This document shows, piece after piece, positions 27,127 through 36,379 of a stretch of DNA of 64,000 nt. The position numbers and the translations under genes were made by a program. Origin of the DNA: JBCBEX01 sp038528235 (lineage in GTDB: Bacteria; Bacteroidota; Rhodothermia; Rhodothermales; Rubricoccaceae). Positions within the stretch are counted from its first letter, which is position 1, and every line of letters begins with the position of its first letter. Under the pieces are notes generated by a model, which was given only the letters and a program-made list of their open reading frames with translations, searched no databases and was not told the origin of the DNA. The stretch spans positions 53,578 through 117,577 of the forward strand of contig JBCBEX010000003.1 of the NCBI GenBank assembly GCA_038528235.1, in the 5' to 3' direction.

Positions 27127-27192
27127 GGCGCACGTGGGCTGGTATGCCACCAGCATAACCACGCGGAGGCGCACCACCAAACGATCCCGGTA

Positions 27193-28938
27193 CTATCCCT
27201 CGCTCTGCATCGTCGCGCGTCCGCCTTTCTGCGAGTCAACGGTGACGGTGTAGGGGCCGCCGCCGCGCACGATCCAGGCGACGGTCACGGCGCCGTGGCC
27301 AGGCACGGCCTCCACGCTCACGCGCTCGGGGCGCGACGCCTGCGGGGCGAACACGTCGTCGAGGCGACTGCGCTTGACGCCGGAGGCAAGCACGTCGGCC
27401 CCGGAGAGCGTCACCCAGTCGGGGCGCGTGATGCCGTGCTCGGTGTCCACCTCCAACCGCGTTGGGACGGTGCGGCGGTTCACGATGGTCGCCGTCACTT
27501 CGGTCAGCCCGCCGCCGAGCAACCGCGTTTCCACGTCCACGACCTCCAGCACGGGCAGTTCGTAGGCGTGGAGCAGCGTGAACGCCATGTTGCGGTGCGC
27601 CTCTTCTTCGAGCAGGAACGACGGCGGCATGCGGCGGAACGTTTTCTTCATCCCGCCCACCTCAACGGTGCCCCAGTCGGGGTGCTCCACCTCGGTCCAC
27701 GGCACGATGCCGTCGCCGAAGAGGAGCAGTTCGTCGAAGCGGTAGAAGTCGGCCATCGCGCCGAAGAAGCCGCCCTCGCTCTCGGTGCGGAAGAGGTTGT
27801 AGGGCGTGAACAGCTCGTTGGTGAAGGGGAGAATGCCCTCGCGGTAGTACATCCAGTCGGTCTCACCGCCGTAGACGGTGTAGAGGTCGTCCCAGATCAC
27901 GAGCGACTCGTAGCCGGGCAGCATCCGTTCGCCTACCTCCGCGATGCGCTGCATGACGGCGTCGTCGCGGCGGTAGGCCGGGTCGCCCTCGACGCCGGGA
28001 CCGCGGAGAATCATGCCGCCGGTATTGTGGTAGCTCTGCCCGCCGAGGATGTTGGGGTGCGCCTTGATAAAGTCCGCGACGGCGCGCGTCTCGGGGAGGC
28101 TGAACGGGTAGTGGTGCGAGCCGCGCTGAGTGTAGTGCGGCGCCCAGCCCCAGCCCCAGTTGCGGTTGGGGTCGTAGTAGCCGTCGCCGTCTTCGTTGAG
28201 GCTGCCGTCGCCGTCGTTGTCGTAGCCCTCGGTGAACCAGACCTCCCAGCCGCACGCCTCGTCGATGTCGCAGCGGATCATCAGGCGGTCGTCGTCGGGG
28301 TGCTTTTTCCAGCGTCCGCCGGGCATCGCGCGGCGCATCATCGTGATGTGGCCGTCGCCGTCGAGGTCGTCGGGCGGGTCCTCGTCGGTGAGCCCGTCGC
28401 CGTCGTTGTCAAGGGGCACCTGGCCCGTGCGGGGCGTGTTGGCCGTGTTGGGTTCGGCGAAGAAGGCGTCGCGGCTGTCAGGGCTCGTGCCGGGGACGAT
28501 GTAGAACGTTTTGGTCCGCAGCAGGTCCTGGATCCAGGCGTTGGTGGCGTGGCTTTCGAGGAGGTACCATGCCGTGTAGAGCGCCACCTCGACGGTCTGG
28601 ATCTCGTTGGCGTGAATGCCCGCGTCGATGAACATGGCGGGCTTGGTGTCGTGCGCGCCCGTCGCCGGATCGGTGATGGTCATGACCCAGAGGTCGCGGC
28701 CCTCGTGCGACTGCCCGATCGACTCGACGGTGGCGAGGTCGGGGTAGGCGGCTTCGAGCGCCTGGAGGATAGCGGTCACGCCCGCGTGGTCGTAGTAACG
28801 GTTCCACGCGACCTCGACCTGCGGGCTGTTCGGCGCGCCGAGCGCCTTGTAGGCAGACGGGGCCGCCTGAGGCCGCTGCGCCTGCGTAGGGACAGCGACG
28901 AGCAGGGCTGCGAGGAGAGCGAAGGCGAAGCGTGGCAT
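27193..28938 (-). CDS. Secreted M14-family zinc carboxypeptidase with calcium-loop inserts
   Basis: 581 residues from ATG 28938 (MPRFAFALLAALLVAVPTQA signal peptide). Zinc ligands are His109 and Glu112 (AGIHANE) and His304 (SYHNTGG); the substrate-binding motif DPNRNW is at 256-261. Two inserts rich in Asp, DNDGDGLTDEDPPDDLDGDG at 177-196 and YDNDGDGSLNEDGDGYY at 239-255, look like calcium-binding (thrombospondin type-3/EF-hand-like) loops. The C-terminal about 110 residues form a beta-rich domain. The enzyme is expected to trim C-terminal residues from peptides outside the cell. There is no T9SS sorting domain. I could not place the catalytic Glu with certainty; FTNELF is a candidate. Confidence 0.9.
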   Translation of the reverse strand: MPRFAFALLAALLVAVPTQAQRPQAAPSAYKALGAPNSPQVEVAWNRYYDHAGVTAILQALEAAYPDLATVESIGQSHEGRDLWVMTITDPATGAHDTKPAMFIDAGIHANEIQTVEVALYTAWYLLESHATNAWIQDLLRTKTFYIVPGTSPDSRDAFFAEPNTANTPRTGQVPLDNDGDGLTDEDPPDDLDGDGHITMMRRAMPGGRWKKHPDDDRLMIRCDIDEACGWEVWFTEGYDNDGDGSLNEDGDGYYDPNRNWGWGWAPHYTQRGSHHYPFSLPETRAVADFIKAHPNILGGQSYHNTGGMILRGPGVEGDPAYRRDDAVMQRIAEVGERMLPGYESLVIWDDLYTVYGGETDWMYYREGILPFTNELFTPYNLFRTESEGGFFGAMADFYRFDELLLFGDGIVPWTEVEHPDWGTVEVGGMKKTFRRMPPSFLLEEEAHRNMAFTLLHAYELPVLEVVDVETRLLGGGLTEVTATIVNRRTVPTRLEVDTEHGITRPDWVTLSGADVLASGVKRSRLDDVFAPQASRPERVSVEAVPGHGAVTVAWIVRGGGPYTVTVDSQKGGRATMQSEG

Positions 28939-29139
28939 TCGGCGTAGAAGTCGGGTGCAGGCAAGAAGCGCCCCCCATGGTACCGAACGAACACGCGCGC
29001 GTGCACCAGCGGGCGAGCTTAGGCGGCGCGTGGGGCCGGTCTGCATGCGACGCTTGTTTGAGTGCCTTTGCTACCCTCCGAGAGCCCGTGTCCAGATATT
29101 CGGATCGCTGCCCCCAGAAGCCTCTCAAAATCCGGTCCC

Positions 29140-29850
29140 ATGCCTCGCCTCTTCGCCAAGGTCCCTCTACTCGTTTTCCCCTTGCTGCTCAGCTGCACTG
29201 GGAAGCCCGTCTCGCCGGACACGACACGTGGAGAGGCACCGTCCGCGATGGCACCATCACCCCAGACGACCGCGCTCCTCGGCCAGTTGCTGCTCCCCGG
29301 CGAGGGCGGCCGTCGTGGCGTGGAGGTCCACGTGTGGGTGGTCGAACCGAGCGGCGAGGAGCGCCAACTCTGGATCCTTCCCGATGGCGATGGTCGCTTC
29401 GCGCAGGAGATGTCCGGGGTGCTCACGCGCGTACACGTCTCTGCAGGGTCGGACGTGCATCGCATGGCTGCCAACGATCTTCCGGCTCCGGACGATAGCA
29501 GCCACATCGATCTTGGCACGATCGATCTGCGCGGGCGTCTCGTTGAGCGCCGGGTGCGGGTGCTTGCGACGGAGGCGACGCCAGACGCGGTGGTACGTGT
29601 GGGCTTGTGGATCGGCCCGCCGCAGACGGGTCCGCAGGGCGAACTCCCGTCGCTGGGATCGAAGCAGTTTCCAATAGTGGAGCTAGGCCGCGAGGTCGCG
29701 TGGTTGCTCCCGCCCGATGCGGGCGCCGTGCATTTCCTCGTCGAACGTCCAGCCGGTCCCGATCACGCCACGACCTGGCGCAGCGGCGCGCAGCAGGTGT
29801 TCGGACCGTACGAGTCATCCGCGTTCCCGCTCGACCTCGTGCTAGACTAA
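29140..29850 (+). CDS. Hypothetical lipoprotein
   Basis: 236 residues from ATG 29140, set by the lipoprotein signal peptide (MPRLFAKVPLLVFPLLLSC, lipobox LLLSC); an open extension to 29062 lacks a reason to be translated. The mature part looks like repeated beta-sandwich segments (LLGQLLLPGEGGRRGVEVHV; GTIDLRGRLVERRVRVLATE). No family is recognised. It probably sits on a membrane facing the periplasm. Confidence 0.6.
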   Translation: MPRLFAKVPLLVFPLLLSCTGKPVSPDTTRGEAPSAMAPSPQTTALLGQLLLPGEGGRRGVEVHVWVVEPSGEERQLWILPDGDGRFAQEMSGVLTRVHVSAGSDVHRMAANDLPAPDDSSHIDLGTIDLRGRLVERRVRVLATEATPDAVVRVGLWIGPPQTGPQGELPSLGSKQFPIVELGREVAWLLPPDAGAVHFLVERPAGPDHATTWRSGAQQVFGPYESSAFPLDLVLD

Positions 29851-29891
29851 AGGGCCCGTCTGGTCGGCACCTGTGTGCCCATCATGGCGCG

Positions 29892-30803
29892 TCAGAGATC
29901 GAGCGCGCGGACGAAGTCGCCGAAGTGGACGTAGTTCGCCTCGAACGGACCGGGCAGGCCGCTGTAGAGCACGGCTATACAGGTGGCTTCCAGGGACCAG
30001 ACGAGGAATTCGGCGAGCACCTTGTTGTGGATGCCATCCGTTGGCGTCGCTCGGTACAACGTACTACCTTCGACCAACGTGGATGGCTCTCCCGGCCCAA
30101 TCGTCCCATACTGTTTCATGACAGGCATAAATCTTCCGCAGTCTTGCTCGCTTACCATCAGCATGAGTGTACTCTGCGAGGCGTACTCGTCGGCGCGGTG
30201 GTATTCCGGGAGCGTGGACGTGACCAAGATGTCCGTTGGGTGGCCATCGACCGACCCGCGGTTGAGTTGCCAGGTCATGAAATAGTAGGGCACACGCACC
30301 GACCAGCTTGCGTCGGAAGCACTAAAGCGTAAGAACGGCGCATCGTACGTGACCTCGAATAGAGAGTCTGGACGGAACGCGGGAACTAGCTGGGCTGCCG
30401 AGTCCGCCTGGGACGAGTCCGCGAGGCTCGCCGCGACCAAGTCTGCGCCATAGGCACCCACGCGGTTAGCCCAAGAAAACAAGCGTGTCGCAGAGGGAAT
30501 GTCCCCCGGAGCCCCCACCGCTCCGGCTTGTTGGTATTGACGCTGTGCCACCGACGCGATCAATCCGTATAGATCTTCTCGCACCTGAGGCCACTGTGCC
30601 TGAGGTAGCCTTGCATAGTTATCGTCGAGCCAGCCGAGTGCGTTGGCGGCGTGGCTTCGCGCCCGCTCGTACTCCATCAACGGCCCCCGCTCAAGCGGCT
30701 CCGTGGAATAGAGGTCCTGAGCGAGTCCAGCACTAGCTCCGGCCGTCCAAAGCGAGGCGAGTAACACGATCCAGCGGCAAGCCGACCTCCGATCTCTGTG
30801 CAT
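29892..30803 (-). CDS. Hypothetical exported protein
   Basis: 303 residues from ATG 30803, preceded by AGGA eight bases upstream, unusual in this window. An alternative ATG at 30845 overlaps the ppc stop as ATGA and could be translationally coupled. The signal peptide RRSACRWIVLLASLWTAGAS...AQ is clear. The mature protein is Tyr-rich (ARLPQAQWPQVREDLYGLIA; PFLRFSASDASWSVRVPYYF) and of no known family. Codon use is less GC-biased than that of ppc. It is located downstream of ppc on the same strand. Confidence 0.6.
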   Translation of the reverse strand: MHRDRRSACRWIVLLASLWTAGASAGLAQDLYSTEPLERGPLMEYERARSHAANALGWLDDNYARLPQAQWPQVREDLYGLIASVAQRQYQQAGAVGAPGDIPSATRLFSWANRVGAYGADLVAASLADSSQADSAAQLVPAFRPDSLFEVTYDAPFLRFSASDASWSVRVPYYFMTWQLNRGSVDGHPTDILVTSTLPEYHRADEYASQSTLMLMVSEQDCGRFMPVMKQYGTIGPGEPSTLVEGSTLYRATPTDGIHNKVLAEFLVWSLEATCIAVLYSGLPGPFEANYVHFGDFVRALDL

Positions 30804-30841
30804 CGTTATTTCCTGTTCTTCTTTCATCCTTTTGGCTTCAC

Positions 30842-33772
30842 TCATCCCGTGCTCTGCATGGCGGCGGCGATGCCGTTGAGCGAGACGTGCAGCGCGCTGC
30901 GTAGGGCCGCGCGGTCGGCAGGCTCCGCGTCGGGGTCGTCGTACCACCGGCGCATCAGTTCGATCTGGACGAGGTTGAGCACGTCCGTGTACGGGTTGCG
31001 CAGCGCGATCGAGCGGCGGATGACGCGGCTGTGGTCGAGGAGCGCGTCCTGTTCGCTGATCTGGAGCACGGCGTCGTTCGTGCGCTCGAACTCCGCTTCG
31101 AGGCGGGCGTGGACGCCGTCGCCGGTGAGTGTGGCGGCCCCGTGTGCGCGGCGGGCGTAGCGCGCGGCCATGTCGAGGCGGGCGCGGGCGAGTTCGCGCT
31201 GCGCGTTGTCGATCACGGCGCGGAAGAAGGGCCAGGTGGCGTACATCTGCCGCAGGTCGTCCAGGCGATCTTCGTCCTGGATGGCGTCCGCGAGGGCGGT
31301 GCCGACGCCGTACCACCCCGGCACGAGGTAGCGCGGCTGCGTCCAGGCGAAGTTCCACGGGATCGCGCGCAGGTCGTCGAAGGCCACCTCGTCGGCGGAC
31401 TTGCGGGAGATGGGGCGGCTGGCGAGCGGGAGGTCCGAGATGAACGGCACGGGCGTCGTCTTGACGTACCACGGCCACGTCTCGGGCGCGTCGATGAGGG
31501 CGCGGTAGGCCGCCATCGAGCGGTCGCCGAGGGTCTGCATGAAGGCGCGCGTGGCGTCCTTCGTCGGTCCGGCGAAGGCATGGTCGGGCGTCGGCTGGGC
31601 GAGCGCGGTGAGCTGCGCGTGGACGATCTGCTCCAGGTGCCGCCGCGCGATGTCGGGGAGGGCGTAGCGGAACGAGATCACCTCGCCCTGCTCGGTGAAG
31701 CGGATGCGGCCGTTGTGCGACTCCGGCGGCATGGCGAGGATCGCCTGGTTGGCCCGCCCGCCGCCGCGCCCGACGGTGCCGCCGCGCCCGTGGAAGAGCC
31801 GCAGATCGACGCCGTGGCGGTTGCACACGCGCGCGATGGCGCCCTGCGCCTTGTGGAGCGCCCAGTTCGCCATCCAGTAGCCGCCGTCCTTGTTGGAGTC
31901 GGAGTAGCCGAGCATGACCTCCTGGAACGGCTGCCCGTGCCCGCCGGGGGTCGCGTCGCCGCGCGCCTGGATGTGCTTCTGGTAGATGGGATGCTGGTAG
32001 AGCGCGTCGAGGCGGTCCTCGGCGGCATCAAGGTCGGCGATGGTCTCGAAGAGCGGGACGGCGTCGATGGGGCTCTCGACGGTGCCGTTCTCGCAGAGCC
32101 GCCACAGTCCCGTTTCCTTGGCGAGGAGCAGCACTTCGAGCACGTCGCTCACGTCGCTCGTCATCGAGACGATGTAGCTGCCGATGCTCGCGGGCTCGCG
32201 CTCGATGGCGCGGCGCATCACCTCGAACACGTCGAGGAGCCGCTGCGTGTCGTCGGGCAGCGGGGCGGCGCGCGGGACGAGCGGGCGCGGGTTCTCCAAC
32301 TCGGCGGTGAGCACGGCCACCTTCGCGTCCTCGTCGAGCGCGGCGTAGTCATTCGTCACGCCGCCCATGCGGAGCAAGTCGGTGACGGCGGCCTCGTGCA
32401 CGCGGCTGTGCTGGCGCACGTCGACGGTCATGAGGTGAAAGCCGAACGTCCGCGCCTGGACGAGCAGCTCGGCGAGCAGCCCCCGCTCCGCGATACGGCG
32501 CAGCCCCCCCGCGATGAGCGCATCGCGCAGCGTCTCCAGGTCTTCGATGAACGCGGCTGATGAATAGGGGGGCGCGTTGTTGCTCTCGGGGTCGGCTCTG
32601 TTGGGATCCGTGGCGCGCAGCGCGTCCACCTTCTGCATCATGTAGAAGAGCTTGAGGCGGAACGGCTCCTGCTGGTACTGCCGCCGCCGCCGCTCGGGCA
32701 GCGGGATCGTGCGCGCGTCGGCCTCGATGCTCTCGTAGAGCGCCGTCGGGATGTCAGCCTGCTCCTCGGAGACGGAGAGTTGCAGGCGCAGGTCGTTGAG
32801 CGCGTTCCGGTAGAGCCGCAGCGCCTCGTTGCGTAGCTCGCGGAGCGTCCACGACGTCACCTCAGGCGTGACGCGCGGGTTGCCGTCGCGGTCGCCGCCG
32901 ATCCACGAGCGGTAGCGGAGGAAGGCGGGCAGCTCGGGCGTGGTGTCGCCGAGGTCGCCGCCGTAGTAGATCCGCAGCGCGGCCTGGGCGTCGCGGTGGA
33001 TGCGCGGGACGGTCTTCCAGATGGAGTACGCGGCGAAGTAGATACCCTGGAGCACCTCGTCCTGGACGGTCATCCGCTCCGCGCGGACCTCGTCGGTGGT
33101 GAGCAGGATCGTGATGTCGCCCGCGATCTCGGCGATGAGTTCGTCGCGCTCCGACGGCGTTGTGGCCGGGTTGCGCAGCGCGTCGAGGCGCTTCGAGACG
33201 GCCTGCTGGCGCATCAGGATCGAGCGGCGGCGCGCCTCGGTCGGGTGCGCCGTGAGCGTCGGCTGAATGTCGAGGTGGCCGAGGAGGTCGAGCACCTCGC
33301 CGAGCGTCTTGCCCTCGCCGTGCAGTCCCGCAATGGCGTTGCGCACGGACTCCGGCCGCAGGCTGCTGGCTCCCGGCTCCGCCGTCGCGTGCGCCCGCTC
33401 GCGGTTGATGCGGATGATTTCGAGCTGCTCGGCCTTGTTGACGAGGTGGAAGAACGCCGTGAACGCGCGCAGGACGATCAGCAGGTCGTCGAGCGACAAG
33501 TGGCGGAGTTCGTCGGCGACGGCGTCGTAGCTGTCTTCCCTAGAGCCGGCCTCCCTGGAGCCGGCCGCCTCGCCCGCTTCGAAAGCGTCGCGACAGGCCT
33601 TGCGCAGCCGCTCGATGAGCGCGAGCGTGTCCGGCCCGTGGCGCTCGCGGACGACGTGCCCGAGCAGCGCCCCGAGGAGGTTGACGTGCTCGGAGAGCGG
33701 CACCGAGATGCCGCTGCCCTCGGTGACAATGTCGAGGCCATTCCAGGAGGCGACGCGGGGTTCGGGAAGCAT
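30842..33772 (-). CDS. ppc: Phosphoenolpyruvate carboxylase
   Basis: 976 residues from ATG 33772; an open extension to 34000 lacks family similarity. It adds bicarbonate to PEP to make oxaloacetate, refilling the TCA cycle. Diagnostic motifs: LTAHPTEARRRS (catalytic His), GYSDSNKDGGY, FHGRGGTVGRGGG and GWYGVGTAL. An insert with the repeated unit GSREA (near residue 55) is a small local duplication not typical of the family. The gene is followed by an orphan gene that may be coupled. Confidence 0.97.
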   Translation of the reverse strand: MLPEPRVASWNGLDIVTEGSGISVPLSEHVNLLGALLGHVVRERHGPDTLALIERLRKACRDAFEAGEAAGSREAGSREDSYDAVADELRHLSLDDLLIVLRAFTAFFHLVNKAEQLEIIRINRERAHATAEPGASSLRPESVRNAIAGLHGEGKTLGEVLDLLGHLDIQPTLTAHPTEARRRSILMRQQAVSKRLDALRNPATTPSERDELIAEIAGDITILLTTDEVRAERMTVQDEVLQGIYFAAYSIWKTVPRIHRDAQAALRIYYGGDLGDTTPELPAFLRYRSWIGGDRDGNPRVTPEVTSWTLRELRNEALRLYRNALNDLRLQLSVSEEQADIPTALYESIEADARTIPLPERRRRQYQQEPFRLKLFYMMQKVDALRATDPNRADPESNNAPPYSSAAFIEDLETLRDALIAGGLRRIAERGLLAELLVQARTFGFHLMTVDVRQHSRVHEAAVTDLLRMGGVTNDYAALDEDAKVAVLTAELENPRPLVPRAAPLPDDTQRLLDVFEVMRRAIEREPASIGSYIVSMTSDVSDVLEVLLLAKETGLWRLCENGTVESPIDAVPLFETIADLDAAEDRLDALYQHPIYQKHIQARGDATPGGHGQPFQEVMLGYSDSNKDGGYWMANWALHKAQGAIARVCNRHGVDLRLFHGRGGTVGRGGGRANQAILAMPPESHNGRIRFTEQGEVISFRYALPDIARRHLEQIVHAQLTALAQPTPDHAFAGPTKDATRAFMQTLGDRSMAAYRALIDAPETWPWYVKTTPVPFISDLPLASRPISRKSADEVAFDDLRAIPWNFAWTQPRYLVPGWYGVGTALADAIQDEDRLDDLRQMYATWPFFRAVIDNAQRELARARLDMAARYARRAHGAATLTGDGVHARLEAEFERTNDAVLQISEQDALLDHSRVIRRSIALRNPYTDVLNLVQIELMRRWYDDPDAEPADRAALRSALHVSLNGIAAAMQSTG

Positions 33773-34115
33773 GGCGGTGGGCAGTAGGCAGTGGACGGTG
33801 CATCGGCGGACGCCGGAGCGGCAAGATCGTACCCGGCCGGGTCCCTGTTTAGGGCTAATTGCCTGAAGCCGTCCCTTCTCCCTCCGAACTTCTGCCTCCC
33901 CACGTACGCGCGTTCCGTTCGCCGATGTCCGGATCGCTGCGGAGGCGTTTCGTGTTGCGCAGTGCGTGTTGGCCTCGATCCGATACGCAGCACGGAACAC
34001 AGCGCCATGCGGACGCCCTCACGACGACTTCGTGTGACACGATGCCCTTGCGACACAGAGTCGTCACAGGGCGCGTCGTAGCTTGCTGCGCTCTGCTTGC
34101 TTCCCCACTCCGCCC
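33773..34115. other. 343-bp gap between divergent ppc and ruvA
   Basis: It must hold both promoters; none is clear. It contains a pyrimidine-rich CTTC motif (GAACTTCTGCCT) on the plus strand near 33890, as seen before several genes here, and a segment with repeated CAACACG/GCGCAGTGCG-like words near 33955-34005. No gene is supported. Confidence 0.4.
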
Positions 34116-34712
34116 GTGATCACGTACGTCTCCGGCACGCTCGTCGCCAAGAAGCCCACCGAAGCCGTCATCGACGTGCAGGGGCTAGGCTATGAGGTGC
34201 TCATCCCTGCCTCGTCGTTCGACAAGCTGCCCGCCGTGGGCAGCCCCGCCAAGCTGCTCACCATCCACCACGTCCGCGAGGACGCCGCGCTGCTGTTCGG
34301 TTTCGCGACCGACGCCGAGCGGGCGCTCTTCCGCGAGATGACGAGCGTGTCGGGCGTCGGGCCGAAGCTGGCGCTGGCCGCGCTCTCGGCGATGGCGCCC
34401 GCCGAACTGCGCGCCGCCGTGATCGCGGACGATGCGGCGATGCTGACGCGCATTCCGGGCGTGGGCAAGAAGACTGCGCAGCGGCTATGCGTCGAGTTGC
34501 GCGACCGCCTCGCCAAGCTGGACGGCCTCGGGCAGGCCGACCTCGGCGGCGACGGCGAGAGCGCCGCGCTCCGGGAGGACGCCCGCGCGGCCCTCATCGC
34601 GCTGGGGCTCAGCCGCGCCGATGCCGAGAAGCGCATCCGCAAAGCGCTCCGCGCCGATGCCGCGATCTCGTCCGCCGAGGCCCTCATCCGCGCCGCGCTG
34701 CGTGAAAGCTAG
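34116..34712 (+). CDS. ruvA: Holliday junction branch migration protein RuvA
   Basis: 198 residues starting at GTG 34116 (VITYVSGTLVAKKPTEAVID), which is where the family normally begins; an upstream ATG at 34083 would add unrelated residues. Domain I is an OB-fold, domain II has two helix-hairpin-helix motifs (EMTSVSGVGPKLALAAL; RIPGVGKKTAQRLCVELRDR), and domain III (about 150-198) contacts RuvB. RuvA tetramers bind four-way junctions and load RuvB. It stands alone here; ruvB and ruvC are not in the window. Confidence 0.96.
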   Translation: MITYVSGTLVAKKPTEAVIDVQGLGYEVLIPASSFDKLPAVGSPAKLLTIHHVREDAALLFGFATDAERALFREMTSVSGVGPKLALAALSAMAPAELRAAVIADDAAMLTRIPGVGKKTAQRLCVELRDRLAKLDGLGQADLGGDGESAALREDARAALIALGLSRADAEKRIRKALRADAAISSAEALIRAALRES

Positions 34713-34784
34713 CCCGCCTTCTTCGCCCTGAGCGTCGGGTGGCGCTCGCTACGACGGTGCTTCTCGTATGACCGCGCTCTTCGC

Positions 34785-35486
34785 ATGACGGTGCTCTACG
34801 TGCTCGACCTCGCCGGGACGCTCGTGTTCGCGATGTCCGGCGCGCTCCGGGCGGCGCGGCACCGCCTCGACCTCCTCGGCGTGCTGGTGCTCGCCACCGC
34901 GACGGGCATCGGCGGCGGGCTCATTCGCGACGCGCTACTCGGCGCCACGCCTGCCGCGGCGCTGCAGGACGAGGCCTACCTCCTCGTCTGCATCGCCGGG
35001 GCCGTGCTCGTGATGCTGGCTGCCTCACGCGTGCAGGCGCAGTGGGACCTCGTGCGCTATGCCGATGCGATCGGGCTGGGCGTGTTTGCCGCGATGGGCG
35101 CGGCCAAGGCGACGCTCTTCGGGCTGGGTCCCTTCGGCGTGATGATGATGGCGGCGCTCACCGCGACGGGCGGCGGCGTGATCCGCGACGTGCTCGTCCG
35201 CGAGGTGCCCGCGGTCGTGCGCAACGACTTCTACGCGACGGCGGCGCTCCTCGGCGGGGCTGCCTACGCGCTCGCGCTGGCCGCGGGGCTCTCGCCCAAC
35301 GCGGCGCTTGCTGCGGCGGCCGTCGTCACCTCGGGCCTCCGCATTCTGGCAATGGCCCTCGACCTCCAGTTGCCGCGCCTCCACATCGGCCCGCGGCGGA
35401 GCGATCCGGGGAACGCGTATTCACCCGAGCAAGCATCGCCCGGGCAATCATCGCCCAGGCAACCATCGTCCGAGCACGGCGCTTGA
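34785..35486 (+). CDS. TRIC/UPF0126-family membrane protein
   Basis: 233 residues with about seven hydrophobic segments in two similar halves: LDLAGTLVFAMSGALRAARH and GGGLIRDALLG in the first, YADAIGLGVFAAMGAAKATL and GGGVIRDVLVREVPAV in the second. The duplicated G-G-G-x-I-R-D motif is the signature of UPF0126, now grouped with prokaryotic TRIC cation channels. Potassium-channel activity is known for some homologs and is inferred here. The C-terminal tail (about 200-233) is low-complexity, with repeated S/Q/P units from short DNA repeats at about 35415-35475. Confidence 0.88.
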   Translation: MTVLYVLDLAGTLVFAMSGALRAARHRLDLLGVLVLATATGIGGGLIRDALLGATPAAALQDEAYLLVCIAGAVLVMLAASRVQAQWDLVRYADAIGLGVFAAMGAAKATLFGLGPFGVMMMAALTATGGGVIRDVLVREVPAVVRNDFYATAALLGGAAYALALAAGLSPNAALAAAAVVTSGLRILAMALDLQLPRLHIGPRRSDPGNAYSPEQASPGQSSPRQPSSEHGA

Positions 35487-35594
35487 AGCGCTGACGCCTT
35501 CGCACGTACGCCCATTCGTGCGATCCCGGACAACGCGTTAACACGGGCGTAATCTTCGCCTTCCCTGTACGGCCTAGCTTTTCTGGATTGCCCT

Positions 35595-36341
35595 ATGTCG
35601 TCCTCCGACCCGACCATGAGCGCTGCCGCGTCTACCCCCACGCCGCCGCAAACCATCCTCCTCGTCGACGACGAGCAGGACCTCCTGGACCTCGTCAGCT
35701 ACAACCTCGAAAAGGAGGGCTACGAGGTCGTCACCGCTCGCGACGGCGAGACGGCGCTGGAGCACGCCGAGACCCACGATCCTGACCTGGTCGTGCTCGA
35801 CGTGATGATGCCCAACATGACCGGCATCGAGGTCTGCCGACGGCTGCGCGAGAACGCCAAGCTGCGCCTCACGCCGATCCTGATGTTGACCGCGCGCGGT
35901 GAGGAATCGGACGAGATCAAGGGCCTCGAAGCCGGAGCCGACGACTACCTCGCCAAGCCGATCTCCCCGCGCCTGCTCCTCAGCCGCATCCGCGCGCTCC
36001 TGCGCCGCGGCGAGCGCGAGGAGACGGCCTCCACGACGCAGCTCCGCGTGCACGACCTCCACATCGACCGGAGTCGCTACGTGGTCACGCGTCACGAGGG
36101 GCTCGACGGCGAAGAAACGTTCCGGATGCCGCGCAAGGAGTTCGAGCTGCTCTACTTCCTCGCTGCGCACCCCGGCCGCGTGTTCTCGCGCGAAGAGCTC
36201 CTCGACGGTGTCTGGGGACCGAATGTCTACGTGGTGGACCGCACCGTGGACGTGCACGTCCGCAAGGTGCGCGAGAAGATTGGCAGCGACTACATCGAGA
36301 CCGTCAAGGGCGTCGGCTACAAGCTCCGCGAGGAGATGTAG
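35595..36341 (+). CDS. PhoB/OmpR-family response regulator
   Basis: 248 residues. The receiver domain (about 20-135) has acidic residues Asp25/Asp26 (LLVDDEQD), phospho-acceptor Asp69 (DLVVLDVMMPNMTG) and Lys121 (DDYLAKP). The winged-helix DNA-binding domain (about 148-246) ends with RTVDVHVRKVREKIG and VKGVGYKLRE. A partner histidine kinase is expected but not found next to it, since the next gene is convergent plsX. The first about 18 residues are a Ser/Thr/Pro-rich extension; an internal Met8 could be the start. The regulon is unknown. Confidence 0.95.
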   Translation: MSSSDPTMSAAASTPTPPQTILLVDDEQDLLDLVSYNLEKEGYEVVTARDGETALEHAETHDPDLVVLDVMMPNMTGIEVCRRLRENAKLRLTPILMLTARGEESDEIKGLEAGADDYLAKPISPRLLLSRIRALLRRGEREETASTTQLRVHDLHIDRSRYVVTRHEGLDGEETFRMPRKEFELLYFLAAHPGRVFSREELLDGVWGPNVYVVDRTVDVHVRKVREKIGSDYIETVKGVGYKLREEM

Positions 36342-36379
36342 CGAGGACGGCGGCGCTGCCGTCTGAGGCGCGCCGCCTG

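Noticed and set aside
25945..28947. Very long open frame (about 1000 codons) on the plus strand opposite paralog 3 and the carboxypeptidase
   Set aside because: It is rich in Arg, Val, Asp, Gly and His, with no domain, and arises as an antisense shadow of high-GC genes on the minus strand.
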